Positions 53,298 through 62,153 of a stretch of 64,000 nucleotides of DNA are shown in pieces. The notes beneath the pieces are model-generated. The model was not told the DNA's origin, did no database searches, and worked only from the letters and a program-made list of their open reading frames with translations. A program made the position numbers and the translations under genes. The stretch covers positions 496,001 to 560,000 of the forward strand of contig NZ_JAQNCZ010000001.1 in assembly GCF_028369055.1 (NCBI RefSeq). The letters run 5' to 3'. Every line of letters begins with the position of its first letter. Positions within the stretch are counted from its first letter, which is position 1. The DNA comes from Cognatishimia sp. SS12. GTDB lineage: Bacteria; Pseudomonadota; Alphaproteobacteria; Rhodobacterales; Rhodobacteraceae.

Positions 53298-54746
53298 ATG
53301 GTATCAAGAATTATTCCGGTTGATGAATTTGACCTCATCATATTTGGCGGCACGGGGGATCTTGCGCGACGTAAAATCATCCCGGCGCTGTTCAAACGGT
53401 TTCAGGATGAGCAGATCCCATCAGGCTCGCGTATCATTGGTGCTGCGCGCAGTGATATGGATGCAGAGGCCTTTCGTGAATTTGCACGCGATGCCATTGT
53501 AGCCGAATGCAAAGTATCACATGAAAATAAGGACTTAGCGGAATTTGTTGAGGCGTTGGATTATGTAATGATCGATGCGCTTGGCGAAGAAGGCTGGGCC
53601 GATCTTTCAGCGTTGCTACAACCCGGGCGCGTCCGGGCCTTTTACTTCTCTGTTGGCCCCAGCCTTTTTGATGCGCTGGCCGAACGGCTCGACCGCCACC
53701 AGATGGTTGATGCTGAAACGCGCATCGTGGTGGAAAAACCCTTTGGCCGCGATCTGAGCAGCGCGCGGGCGCTCAACAAAGTGCTGTCTGCGCGGTTTGA
53801 CGAAACGCAGATCTACCGGATTGACCATTACCTTGGCAAAGAGACCGTACAGAACCTCATGGCTGTGCGCTTCGGCAATGTGCTGTTTGAACCGTTATGG
53901 AACAGCCAATTTGTTGATCATATTCAGATTACGGTTGCTGAAACTGTAGGCGTCGGCGGGCGCGGCTCCTATTATGACAAATCCGGTGCCATGCGCGATA
54001 TGGTGCAAAACCACCTGATGCAGCTCTTGTGTCTGACGGCAATGGAACCACCGGCCAAATTTGACCCGGACGCGGTGCGGGACGAAAAGCTTAAGGTGAT
54101 CCGCGCGCTGAACGCGGTTGAGCCGCATCACATCATTCGCGGCCAATATGACGCCAGTGCCGAGGACAGCAGTTTTCGCGAAGATGTCGAAAACCCGCAG
54201 TCCAAAACCGAAAGCTTTATTGCGCTCAAGTGTCATGTGCAAAACTGGCGGTGGGCGGGCACGCCGTTTTATTTGCGGACAGGCAAACGGCTTGAGGCGC
54301 GGGATTCAGAGATCATCGTGGTTTTTAAGGATGCGCCGCACAGTATTTTTGGCGCAGAAGCGGGCCGCCATCACAATGAGCTGCGCATTCAGTTGCAGCC
54401 AGACGAAGGTATTACGCTTAAGGTGACGATCAAGGAACCGGGGCCGGGCGGCATGCGTTTGCTGGATGTGCCGCTCGATATGAGTTTCGCCGAGACGCTT
54501 GGCCCGGCGGCCGACACGCCGGACGCCTATGAACGGCTGATCATGGATGTGGTGCGCGGCAATCAAACGTTGTTTATGCGCAATGACGAGGTAGAGGCGG
54601 CCTGGGCCTGGACGGACCCGATCATTCAGGGCTGGGAATCGCGCGGCGATGTGCCCAAACCCTACGACAGCTTTAGCCAGGGGCCTGCTGCCGCGGATAT
54701 GTTGATGCAGCGGGATGGCCGCACGTGGAGGGAGATTGGACAATGA
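53298..54746 (+). CDS. zwf: Glucose-6-phosphate 1-dehydrogenase
   Basis: A 482-residue enzyme making 6-phosphogluconolactone and NAD(P)H. It has the cofactor motif FGGTGDLARRK (about 17-27) and the active-site signature RIDHYLGKE (about 174-182). It starts the zwf-pgl-pgi operon, the entry to the Entner-Doudoroff pathway that roseobacters use for glucose. The pgl start overlaps its stop (ATGA). Confidence 0.97.
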   Translation: MVSRIIPVDEFDLIIFGGTGDLARRKIIPALFKRFQDEQIPSGSRIIGAARSDMDAEAFREFARDAIVAECKVSHENKDLAEFVEALDYVMIDALGEEGWADLSALLQPGRVRAFYFSVGPSLFDALAERLDRHQMVDAETRIVVEKPFGRDLSSARALNKVLSARFDETQIYRIDHYLGKETVQNLMAVRFGNVLFEPLWNSQFVDHIQITVAETVGVGGRGSYYDKSGAMRDMVQNHLMQLLCLTAMEPPAKFDPDAVRDEKLKVIRALNAVEPHHIIRGQYDASAEDSSFREDVENPQSKTESFIALKCHVQNWRWAGTPFYLRTGKRLEARDSEIIVVFKDAPHSIFGAEAGRHHNELRIQLQPDEGITLKVTIKEPGPGGMRLLDVPLDMSFAETLGPAADTPDAYERLIMDVVRGNQTLFMRNDEVEAAWAWTDPIIQGWESRGDVPKPYDSFSQGPAAADMLMQRDGRTWREIGQ

Positions 54747-55414
54747 ATTTAATGAAGTATGGCGATGCTGATATGATGGCGATTGATGTCGCGCAGAATA
54801 TCGCAGGGGATCTCACGGCCACTTTGCAGCATCAGGAACGCGCGCTTTTGGCGGTGCCCGGCGGGACAACACCGGGGCCGATTTTTGACGTGCTGTGCGC
54901 CGCTGATCTGGATTGGTCGCGCGTGGATGTTGTGCTGACGGATGAACGTTGGGTTGCCGAGATCAGCCCGCGCAGCAACACCAAACTTTTGCGCGACCGG
55001 CTGCTGGTCAACCGGGCCGCCGCCGCGACACTGCTGCCGCTTTATGCCGAAGCGGGCACACCGGAAGAGGCATTGCCCGGTCTGATTGCTACGCTGGAAG
55101 ACAAATTGCCGATTGATGTCGCCATTCTGGGCATGGGCGCAGATATGCACACGGCCTCATTGTTCCCGGATTCTGATGAATTGCTGGCCGCGCTTGCGCC
55201 GGATGCGCCGCTATTGTTGACCGTACGCCCGGACAGCCAGCCCGAGGCACGCGTGACCCTCGCCGCGCATGTTCTGAACGGCGCATTGCGCAAGCATATC
55301 GTTTTCAAAGGGGCAGACAAACTGGCCGCGCTGGAGCGCGCGCGCAGCCTGCCACCTGAACAAGCCCCAATCAGCGCCGTTCTGGATGGCGCAACAGTGC
55401 ATTATACGGAGTGA
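54743..55414 (+). CDS. pgl: 6-phosphogluconolactonase
   Basis: A 223-residue lactonase (DevB/Pgl type) with VPGGTTPGPIFDVL, the metal-site-like LTDERWV and SNTKLLRDRLL, and GMGADMHTASLFPDS. It hydrolyses the Zwf product. The ATG at 54743 overlaps the zwf stop; an ATG three codons later is possible. pgi follows 3 bp after the stop. Confidence 0.94.
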   Translation: MNLMKYGDADMMAIDVAQNIAGDLTATLQHQERALLAVPGGTTPGPIFDVLCAADLDWSRVDVVLTDERWVAEISPRSNTKLLRDRLLVNRAAAATLLPLYAEAGTPEEALPGLIATLEDKLPIDVAILGMGADMHTASLFPDSDELLAALAPDAPLLLTVRPDSQPEARVTLAAHVLNGALRKHIVFKGADKLAALERARSLPPEQAPISAVLDGATVHYTE

Positions 55415-55417
55415 CCT

Positions 55418-57028
55418 ATGTGGGATGACCTCAGCGGCCAATACGCCACCAGCCGCGCGCGTAAAATCGCAGATCTTTTTGATGATACCGCCCGGGGCGC
55501 AGAGTTCGCCATATCTGCGGATGAATTGTTTTTTGATTACAGCAAAACCAATATTGATCGCGCCACACGCGACAGTCTGATTGCGCTGGCGCACAAGCAG
55601 AACATCGCCGAGCGGCGCGATCAGATGTTTGCCGGCGAGAAGATCAACACCACCGAGGGGCGCGCCGTCCTGCATACGGCGCTGCGCAATCTGGATGGCG
55701 GCGCGGTGCATGTCGATGGGGCCGATGTCATGCCCGGCGTCTTGGATGTCCTTGATAAAATGTCCGATTTTGCCGATGCTGTGCGCAGCGGCCGCTTTGC
55801 CGGCGCGGGCGGCAAGATCACCGATGTGGTCAATATTGGCATTGGCGGGTCTGATCTTGGCCCGGCGATGGCGGTGCTGGCGCTGGCACCTTACGCGGAC
55901 GGACCGAAATGCCATTTCATTTCCAACGTCGACGGGGCAGATCTGGCCGATACGCTGGCCCCGCTGGATCCGAAAACCACACTGGTGCTTGTCGCCAGCA
56001 AGACATTCACCACGCTTGAAACCATGATGAATGCGCAAAGCGCGCTGGATTGGATGGCCAAAGAGGTGGCCGACCCGGCGGCGCAATTTGCCGCGATTTC
56101 CACCGCGATGAAAGAAACTGCCGACTTTGGCATCCCGGCTGAGCGTGTCTTTGGGTTTGAGGATTGGGTTGGCGGGCGATATTCCATGTGGGGGCCGATT
56201 GGGCTTTCGATCATGCTTGCGGTTGGGCCTGAGAATTTCCGTGATTTTCTGCGTGGCGGCCAGGCGATGGACCGGCATTTTTGCACTGCGGATCTGTCTC
56301 AGAACATGCCAGTGATGTTGGCGCTGGTGGGGATCTGGCATCATCAGGTCTGCGGCTATGGCACACGCGCAGTTCTGCCGTATGAACAGCGCCTGTTGCG
56401 ATTGCCCGCCTATCTGCAACAGCTTGAGATGGAGAGCAACGGCAAGTCTGTCAGCGCTAAGGGCGAAGAGCTGGATCAACCGGTTGGGCCGATTGTCTGG
56501 GGCGAGCCGGGCACCAATGGCCAACATGCGTTTTATCAGTTGATCCATCAGGGCAAACAGGTTGTGCCCTGCGAATTCATGGTCGGCGCTGAGGGCCACG
56601 AAGCGGAGCTTGCGCATCATCACCGGGCGCTTTTGGCCAATTGCCTCGCACAATCCGAAGCGCTGATGCTGGGCCGCGATCTTGATCGCGCGCGCATCAT
56701 GATGGCCGAAAAGGGGCTGACCGGCGCAGAGCTGGAAGCCAATGCTATGCAGCGGGTTTTCTCCGGCAATCGTCCATCCACGACGCTGATCTACAAAAAG
56801 CTGACGCCATTTGTCTTGGGCCAGATCATCGCGCTCTATGAACATCGCGTCTTTGTCGAGGGCACAATTCTGGGCATCAACCCCTATGATCAATGGGGGG
56901 TTGAGCTGGGCAAAGAGCTGGCGCAGAAACTGGCACCTGCGGTCGAAGAGGGCGGTGACACCACCGATCTGCACGCCGCAACGGCGCGGCTGGTTGAAGT
57001 CGCAAAGTCCATGCGTGGCGATGGGTAG
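55418..57028 (+). CDS. pgi: Glucose-6-phosphate isomerase
   Basis: A 536-residue isomerase. It has IGIGGSDLGPAMAVLAL, the PGI signature DWVGGRYSMWGPIGLS, the catalytic Glu-bearing VWGEPGTNGQHAFYQLIHQG, and the lysine in GVELGKELAQKL. It interconverts glucose 6-phosphate and fructose 6-phosphate. It closes the zwf-pgl-pgi operon, followed by a strong terminator. Confidence 0.96.
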   Translation: MWDDLSGQYATSRARKIADLFDDTARGAEFAISADELFFDYSKTNIDRATRDSLIALAHKQNIAERRDQMFAGEKINTTEGRAVLHTALRNLDGGAVHVDGADVMPGVLDVLDKMSDFADAVRSGRFAGAGGKITDVVNIGIGGSDLGPAMAVLALAPYADGPKCHFISNVDGADLADTLAPLDPKTTLVLVASKTFTTLETMMNAQSALDWMAKEVADPAAQFAAISTAMKETADFGIPAERVFGFEDWVGGRYSMWGPIGLSIMLAVGPENFRDFLRGGQAMDRHFCTADLSQNMPVMLALVGIWHHQVCGYGTRAVLPYEQRLLRLPAYLQQLEMESNGKSVSAKGEELDQPVGPIVWGEPGTNGQHAFYQLIHQGKQVVPCEFMVGAEGHEAELAHHHRALLANCLAQSEALMLGRDLDRARIMMAEKGLTGAELEANAMQRVFSGNRPSTTLIYKKLTPFVLGQIIALYEHRVFVEGTILGINPYDQWGVELGKELAQKLAPAVEEGGDTTDLHAATARLVEVAKSMRGDG

Positions 57029-57050
57029 TGCGCCTTGTGTATTAGGTAAT

Positions 57051-57087
57051 AAAAAACCCGCATTCCTTTGTGAATGCGGGTTTTTTT
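57051..57087. terminator. Terminator after pgi (bidirectional)
   Basis: ACCCGCATTC (57056-57065) pairs perfectly with GAATGCGGGT (57072-57081) around CTTTGT, flanked by an A-run and a T-run. It serves pgi (plus) and possibly the folate methyltransferase gene (minus). Confidence 0.93.
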
Positions 57088-57116
57088 GTGACTCTTAAAG
57101 TGATGCCTTCATGGCG

Positions 57117-58193
57117 TTAACCGCGACGGCGGCGCCCACCGCGCCGACCGCGCCCGCCGCCAGAGTCATCAGAGCCCGGGGTTTTGTTGAACTTGATCCA
57201 CGCTGCGCCGCCGGCATCGTGATTGGTCAGGAAGTTCGCGGCGCGGATCGCCTCCATCTCTTTGCCGGGGCGCGCATGCGTTGAGCCCATGCCAAACAGC
57301 TGCACAAAGGCTTCGTCGTCCATGTCCTCGGGCAAAATGATGCCGGCCGCCAGAACCGCCGCTTTCTTTTCGGCGATTTTCTTGGCGCTGACGGGCAGGG
57401 CCACCGGGTTCATGATCGCGGATGTCATGCCTGCGGCCATGGCCATTGGCAGGAATGCATTGTTGATGCCATGGCGGTTGGGCAGGCCAAAAGAGATATT
57501 GGACGCGCCGCAGGTGGTGTTCACGCCCAGCTCGCTGCGCAGGCGCCGCACCAGGGTAAAGACCTGCTGCCCGGCAGTGCCCATCGCGCCGATCGGCATG
57601 ACCAGCGGGTCCACCACGATATCATGCGCCGGGATGCCATGATCCGCCGCGCGCTCGACAATGCGTTTGGCAACGGCAAAGCGCACATCGGGATCTTCGG
57701 AAATTCCGGTGTCATCATTGGAAATCGCCACCACTGGCACGTTGTATTTCTTGACCAGCGGCAGCACCGCCTCCAGACGTTCCTCTTCGCCGGTCACGGA
57801 GTTCAGCAGTGGGCGTCCCTGCGCCACTTCCAGCCCGGCCTCCAGTGCGCCGGGGACCGAACTGTCGATACACAGCGGCACATCGGTCACTTCCTGCACC
57901 TTTAAGATGAGTTCGCGCATCAATGTCGGCTCAACAAAATTGTTGTCCGCATAACGTACATCTTCGGCCATCTTGTTGGAAAAAACCGCGCCGGAATTGA
58001 TATCCAGAATGGTTGCGCCCGCCGCGACCTGCGCCAGCGCATCAGCCTGCACGCGGGAAAAATCGCCGCGCTCCAGCTCTTCGTTCAGGATTTTGCGCCC
58101 GGTTGGGTTGATCCGTTCCCCGATCACGCAGAACGGGTGGTCAAAGCCGATCAGGGCGGATTTGCTGCCCGATTGAACAAGTGTTTCAGTCAT
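57117..58193 (-). CDS. Methyltetrahydrofolate:corrinoid methyltransferase, folate module of split methionine synthase
   Basis: A 358-residue pterin-binding (DHPS/AcsE-like) TIM barrel: PFCVIGERINPTGRKIL, ATILDINSGAVFSN, VPLCIDSSVPGALEAGLEVAQGRPLLNSVTGEEER, VVAISNDDTGI and NISFGLPNRHG match the MetH folate module. It would methylate the corrinoid of the protein at 17920-18618. The C-terminus is GSDDSGGGRGRRGGRRRRG: an Asp-bearing linker and Arg-rich tail that strongly resemble those of the homocysteine module (19884-20903). It is located 8 bp after the small virulence-factor-domain gene on the same strand. Confidence 0.9.
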   Translation of the reverse strand: MTETLVQSGSKSALIGFDHPFCVIGERINPTGRKILNEELERGDFSRVQADALAQVAAGATILDINSGAVFSNKMAEDVRYADNNFVEPTLMRELILKVQEVTDVPLCIDSSVPGALEAGLEVAQGRPLLNSVTGEEERLEAVLPLVKKYNVPVVAISNDDTGISEDPDVRFAVAKRIVERAADHGIPAHDIVVDPLVMPIGAMGTAGQQVFTLVRRLRSELGVNTTCGASNISFGLPNRHGINNAFLPMAMAAGMTSAIMNPVALPVSAKKIAEKKAAVLAAGIILPEDMDDEAFVQLFGMGSTHARPGKEMEAIRAANFLTNHDAGGAAWIKFNKTPGSDDSGGGRGRRGGRRRRG

Positions 58194-58201
58194 GGAATAT
58201 C

Positions 58202-58516
58202 CTAAACGGAGTTGCTGCTGGTCGCCCAGCCATCATTATCGATCAGCGTTTTCAGGCGCGGGGTATCATATTCGTGTTCGAGCCGGGCGATTTCTGCCTC
58301 CAGCACATCGGCAGGGGCACCGTCGACCTCGTAAGGCACGCCTTTGCGCCATTCGGCGAGGTAGCTGTCGCTGTCCGCAAGGCCGTTTTTCATCGCGGCA
58401 CGGTCAATCGCCTGTTCAAACCGTTCCGCCAAGGGGCGCTTTGCGCCACGACGACCCTTGCCGACGATGACCTGCGCCGGGATATCGCGCCAGAACACAA
58501 TGGTGACTTCGGGCAT
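58202..58516 (-). CDS. Virulence-factor (PF13769-like) domain protein, split-MetH operon partner
   Basis: A 104-residue protein: MPEVTIVFWRDIPAQVIVGKGRRGAKRPL followed by ERFEQAIDRAAMKNGL and YLAEWRKG. It matches the small domain called virulence factor, found next to folate one-carbon genes in Rhodobacterales. GGGAGG lies 5 nt before the ATG at 58516. It is in one transcription unit with the folate methyltransferase, so a link to one-carbon metabolism is likely; activity unknown. Confidence 0.82.
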   Translation of the reverse strand: MPEVTIVFWRDIPAQVIVGKGRRGAKRPLAERFEQAIDRAAMKNGLADSDSYLAEWRKGVPYEVDGAPADVLEAEIARLEHEYDTPRLKTLIDNDGWATSSNSV

Positions 58517-58712
58517 TTTGCCTCCCACAGATGCGGGGTGCAACGCGCACCCGGTTCAATCCTCGCGCATTTGTATCGTTCAAACCGGGTCGGGGCCATG
58601 GGGCAAAGGCTGAAAAATCCTAATGATGATCTTGAGCAGAACCCGCCAGAGGGATTGCGAGTCATCAGCAAAGCCAGTAGGATCAACTCAACTCGAAATG
58701 GAGGGCGTGACC

Positions 58713-59825
58713 ATGGCGCCCAAGCGTCCCAAAGGTGCGGGCGCATTCCCAAAACCGGTAGAGAGCCCCGCGCCCAACACCCAGGATCCCAGTGCGCTTT
58801 ACGCCGCGTTGGATCTGGGAACAAACAGTTGTCGCATGCTGATTGCCCAGCCGAAGGGCAGTCAGTTTCATGTTGTCGACAGCTTTTCAAAATCGGTGCA
58901 GCTTGGCTCCGGTCTGGAAAAGACCGGGCGCTTGTCGCGCGGCTCTATGCGGCGCACGATACAGGCGCTGCGGATTTGTCAGCAGAAATTGAAACGCCAT
59001 CGCGTCACCCGTATGCGACTGGTCGCGACCGAGGCCTGCCGCCGTGCGCGCAACGCCAAGGAGTTTATCAACCAGGTGCGCCGCGAAACCGGCCTGCAGC
59101 TTGAGATTATCCCAGCTGAAGAAGAGGCGCGCCTGGCGGTGATTTCCTGCGCGCCGCTGGTGTCGACAAAAACCGAACAATTGCTGGTGGTGGATATCGG
59201 TGGTGGGTCGACCGAATTGGTGTGGATTGATCTGTCGAACGTGCCGCATCGCGACCGGCCCAAATCCATCATGCGGATGCGGCGCGGGCTGCAAACCATC
59301 GACAGCCCGTTTCCTGCGGCCAAAGTGGTGGATTGGATCTCAGTCCCCCTTGGGGTGGCGACGCTGCGCGATCAGTTCAATGATGTCGAAGACGACGCTG
59401 CGCGCTTTGCGCTCATGAGTTGGTTCTTTGAGGAGAACTTGGCAGAGTTTGCGCCAATTCAGACCGAACAGGCGCGCGAGGGTTTTCAGATTGTCGGCAC
59501 TTCGGGCACGGTCACAACCGTGGCCGCCAGCCATCTGGGATTGCGGCGCTATGATCGCACCAAGGTGGACGGGCTGCGCATGAGTTCGGAACAGATTGAT
59601 GCGGTGATCAATGATTATTTGCGTATGGGACCGGCGGGGCGGCGGCGCGATCCGCGGATCGGGCAGGACCGGCACGCGCTGATCATGTCGGGCTCGGCGA
59701 TTTTGCAGGCGCTGTTGCGCTGCTGGCCGACGGATCAGCTGTCGGTGGCGGATCGGGGGCTGCGCGAAGGGCTGCTCTATGCACAGATGTCGACGGATGG
59801 CGTCTTGGAAGACGGGCCGTTCTAG
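58713..59825 (+). CDS. Ppx/GppA exopolyphosphatase family protein
   Basis: A 370-residue actin-fold phosphatase: YAALDLGTNSCRMLIA (phosphate 1), LVATEACRRARNAKEF, LLVVDIGGGSTELVW (phosphate 2) and VGTSGTVTTVAASHL. Family members hydrolyse polyphosphate or pppGpp. It has a basic Pro/Lys-rich N-terminus of about 30 residues. The ATG at 58713 has GGAGGG 7 nt upstream. It precedes rlmE, a pairing conserved in the group. Confidence 0.92.
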   Translation: MAPKRPKGAGAFPKPVESPAPNTQDPSALYAALDLGTNSCRMLIAQPKGSQFHVVDSFSKSVQLGSGLEKTGRLSRGSMRRTIQALRICQQKLKRHRVTRMRLVATEACRRARNAKEFINQVRRETGLQLEIIPAEEEARLAVISCAPLVSTKTEQLLVVDIGGGSTELVWIDLSNVPHRDRPKSIMRMRRGLQTIDSPFPAAKVVDWISVPLGVATLRDQFNDVEDDAARFALMSWFFEENLAEFAPIQTEQAREGFQIVGTSGTVTTVAASHLGLRRYDRTKVDGLRMSSEQIDAVINDYLRMGPAGRRRDPRIGQDRHALIMSGSAILQALLRCWPTDQLSVADRGLREGLLYAQMSTDGVLEDGPF

Positions 59826-59866
59826 GTATAAGGGCGCCCTGACAGAGCGATCGGGGGCGAAAAGCG

Positions 59867-60571
59867 ATGAAAAAGAAAAACACATCCGGGCGCGGTCAAC
59901 GTGATCTGACGGTAAAGGTCAAAACTGCGCGCGGGCGCAGCATCAGCTCGACCCGCTGGCTGCAACGTCAGTTGAATGATCCTTATGTGAAGCGCGCCCA
60001 AGCCGAAGGCTATCGCGGCCGCGCCGCTTTCAAGATCATGGAGATTGACGACAAATACCGCTTTCTCCTGCCCGGCGCACGGGTGGTGGATCTGGGCTGC
60101 GCGCCCGGTGGCTGGTTGCAGATTGCCATCAATCGGGTCAATGCGCTTGGGGAAAAGCCCGGCAAAAAAGTGGGCCGCGTGCTGGGCATTGACCTGCAAG
60201 AGGTGGAGCCGCTGGCAGGCGCGGAAATTCATCAACTGGATTTCATGTCAGATGATGCGGATCTACAGGTCAAAGACTGGCTGGGCGGCAAGGCAGATGT
60301 GGTGATGTCCGATATGGCGGCGGCCTCGTCCGGGCATAAACAGACCGATCACTTGCGCATCATCGCGCTTTGCGAGGCGGCGGCCTATCTGGCGTTTGAC
60401 GTGCTGGAAGAGGGCGGCACCTTTGTGGCCAAGGTTCTGGCTGGCGGCGCAGAGGGTGAATTGCAGAAACTTCTGAAACAGAAATTCACTAAAGTGGCGA
60501 ATTTCAAACCGCCTTCGTCGCGGGCGGATTCATCTGAAAAATTTGTCGTGGCGACAGGCTTTCGCGGCTGA
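59867..60571 (+). CDS. rlmE: 23S rRNA 2'-O-ribose U2552 methyltransferase
   Basis: A 234-residue FtsJ/RrmJ methyltransferase. It has a basic N-terminus, [16 protein letters not shown] (first lysine of the K-D-K-E set), the SAM motif [13 protein letters not shown], the catalytic aspartate in VVMSDMAA, the lysine in FVAKVLAGG and a glutamate in [11 protein letters not shown]. It modifies U2552 of the 50S subunit A-loop. Confidence 0.95.
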   Translation: MKKKNTSGRGQRDLTVKVKTARGRSISSTRWLQRQLNDPYVKRAQAEGYRGRAAFKIMEIDDKYRFLLPGARVVDLGCAPGGWLQIAINRVNALGEKPGKKVGRVLGIDLQEVEPLAGAEIHQLDFMSDDADLQVKDWLGGKADVVMSDMAAASSGHKQTDHLRIIALCEAAAYLAFDVLEEGGTFVAKVLAGGAEGELQKLLKQKFTKVANFKPPSSRADSSEKFVVATGFRG

Positions 60572-60575
60572 GATT

Positions 60576-60767
60576 TTAGAACCGCAGTGAGGCGCAGGCC
60601 AAATCGCGAAAGGCGGTCATGGCGGCGGCCTCTGCTTCGGCCGCGTTGTCCGCGATCTCCGTGCGCTCTGACGGCTGCTGTTGGCGCATCAGCGCAAACA
60701 GCTGCGCGTGGCGGCGGCTGTGATCCTTGCACGAACTTTTGCGTCGGTCTGCATGTCTTAGCACCAT
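60576..60767 (-). CDS. Small basic hypothetical protein
   Basis: A 63-residue open frame (MVLRHADRRKSSCKDH..., ending AFRDLACASLRF). An excellent GGAGG ribosome site lies 7 nt upstream of the ATG, and the stop is 4 bp from the convergent rlmE stop, which supports a real gene. It is basic at the N-terminus and Ala-rich toward the C-terminus, with no signal or membrane segment. I do not recognise a family. Confidence 0.5.
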   Translation of the reverse strand: MVLRHADRRKSSCKDHSRRHAQLFALMRQQQPSERTEIADNAAEAEAAAMTAFRDLACASLRF

Positions 60768-60902
60768 GGTGCGTCCTCCGGTCTGGTGGGGGGACTGTCT
60801 AGCGAAAGTTTGTCAACAAAGGCTCAAGCCGAGGGCAGGACGCGACAAAATAAGGGAAATTTCGCGGCAAACACTGCGATTCATCAGGAAAGTTCGGGAA
60901 AA

Positions 60903-60978
<76 letters not shown>

Positions 60979-61355
60979 GATGTGGGGCGTTTTAATCTTT
61001 TCGCGCCACGAAGCGCAAGACCCAAAAAACCGATTTGTGAAAATTTTTTTACGCGGCGCAACACGATGAAAAATGTGTGATTTTTTGCGGTTCCAGCCGC
61101 GCGTGACTTGCGGCGATTCCATTCTCGCCCCGGGGCAGCGGGCGCAAGGCGCGTGGCGCTTTGGCTGCGCCTTTTGTATTTTAGCAGGCGCGGGCGCGGA
61201 AAAAGCCAGTGAAAAAAGGCGGCTTTTTGCGGTGATTTCAGAGCTGTCAAAAAAATGCAAAGAAGTCCGTCTAAAGCGCTTGACCCTGCCTGCGCCTCCG
61301 CATAAACCACAGCTCACCGAAGCGACGGCAACGTCGCCAAGGCAGACTTCAGAGA
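60979..61355. other. Intergenic region with divergent tRNA promoters
   Basis: This 377-base gap lies between the minus-strand tRNA-Val and the plus-strand tRNA-Asp genes. The minus-strand promoter for tRNA-Val has -35 TTGCGC (complement of 61013-61018) and -10 TTAAAA (complement of 60990-60995), 17 bp apart. The plus-strand promoter for tRNA-Asp has TTGACC (61280-61285) and TAAACC (61303-61308), also 17 bp apart. A perfect AAAAAGCC/GGCTTTTT hairpin lies at 61201-61229. Open frames across the region look like chance frames; I see no convincing gene. Confidence 0.6.
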
Positions 61356-61432
61356 GCGGTTGTAGCTCAGTTGGTTAGAGTACCGGCCTGTCACGCCGGG
61401 GGTCGCGGGTTCGAGCCCCGTCAACCGCGCCA
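61356..61432 (+). tRNA. tRNA-Asp (anticodon GTC), copy 1
   Basis: Acceptor GCGGTTG/CAACCGC, discriminator G, encoded CCA. Anticodon stem CCGGC/GCCGG with loop CTGTCAC gives anticodon GTC (aspartate). T-arm CGGGTTCGAGCCCCG. The promoter at 61280-61308 would give a leader of about 40 nt. Confidence 0.97.
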
Positions 61433-61480
61433 CTCTGAACGTCCCCGGCCCGGGTAGGGCAACTCGCCGAAAGGCAAAGC

Positions 61481-61557
61481 GCGGTTGTAGCTCAGTTGGT
61501 TAGAGTACCGGCCTGTCACGCCGGGGGTCGCGGGTTCGAGCCCCGTCAACCGCGCCA
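61481..61557 (+). tRNA. tRNA-Asp (anticodon GTC), copy 2
   Basis: Identical over all 77 bases to the copy at 61356-61432, separated by a 48-base unrelated spacer, so the two are likely cotranscribed from the same promoter. Tandem identical tRNA genes usually arise by duplication. Confidence 0.97.
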
Positions 61558-61592
61558 CTTTCCCTCCCTTTAGATTGAATGTGGTTTACGCG

Positions 61593-61808
61593 CTAAACGA
61601 CTTCAAGGTCGGCCTTCAGGCTGTCGATCCGGTCGAGCAGAGCGGCGCGCTTTTCGTCAAGCTCGCGCTGCAACCTCTCTATATGCATCAGTTTTTCTTC
61701 CATGCGGTCGATACCATCGAGGCAGGGGCCTTGGCCCTCGTCGGCCAGGCAGGCGCTCATGCTGCGGATCTCGCGGGTGGAAAACCCCGTGGCAATGAAA
61801 TCATGTAG
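61593..61808 (-). pseudogene. MerR-family regulator, 3' remnant
   Basis: On the minus strand a frame reads LHDFIATGFSTREIRSMSACL, then ADEGQGPCLDGIDRMEEK, LMHIERLQRELDEKRAALLDR and IDSLKADLEVV to a TAG at 61593-61595. This is the dimerisation helix and C-terminus of a MerR-type regulator. The N-terminal DNA-binding half is missing: the frame joins the truncated SDR gene at about 61805-61815, out of phase with it. This looks like a deletion that removed the SDR 3' end and the MerR 5' end. It cannot bind DNA as it stands. Confidence 0.75.
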
Positions 61809-62107
61809 GCCTCCATCGGCATGGGGCGGCCGGCACCGGAATTGTTGACGATCAGATCAATGCGGTCCCATAGGGTCAGCGCCGTCTGGACAATCTCTTG
61901 CCCGCTGTCAACTGATGCGCTGTCCACCTGCACAGTGGCGATGGCATCATGCTGTTCTGCCGCTTTGCGCAATTTTCCTGGGTCGCGTCCGGTGATCAGC
62001 ACCTGCGCGCCCCGCTGCGCCAGCGCGCGTGCGGTGGCCAGGCCAATCCCCGCGCTGCCGCCGGTTACAATGGCCACTTTGCCTTGCCAAACGTCGTTTT
62101 CTGTCAT
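61809..62107 (-). pseudogene. Short-chain dehydrogenase, 5' remnant
   Basis: The N-terminal 100 residues of an SDR: VAIVTGGSAGIGLATARALAQRG and IDLIVNNSGAGRPMPMEA. The catalytic Ser-Tyr-Lys region is gone; after MEAYM the frame enters MerR coding sequence in another phase and ends 16 residues later at 61757. AGGAG precedes the ATG, so it was a functional start. Loss of the active site means it is not an enzyme. Confidence 0.78.
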
Positions 62108-62153
62108 GTCTATAGTCTCCTGTCCGTAGTGTATGGAACGTGACAGGGGAGGC

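Noticed and set aside
61356-61557. Tandem tRNA-Asp repeat as an integration (attL/attR) pair
   Set aside because: Both copies are complete 77-base tRNAs only 48 bases apart with no integrase or cargo between them. Simple gene duplication explains them. An att role for the second copy relative to sequence beyond 64000 cannot be judged.
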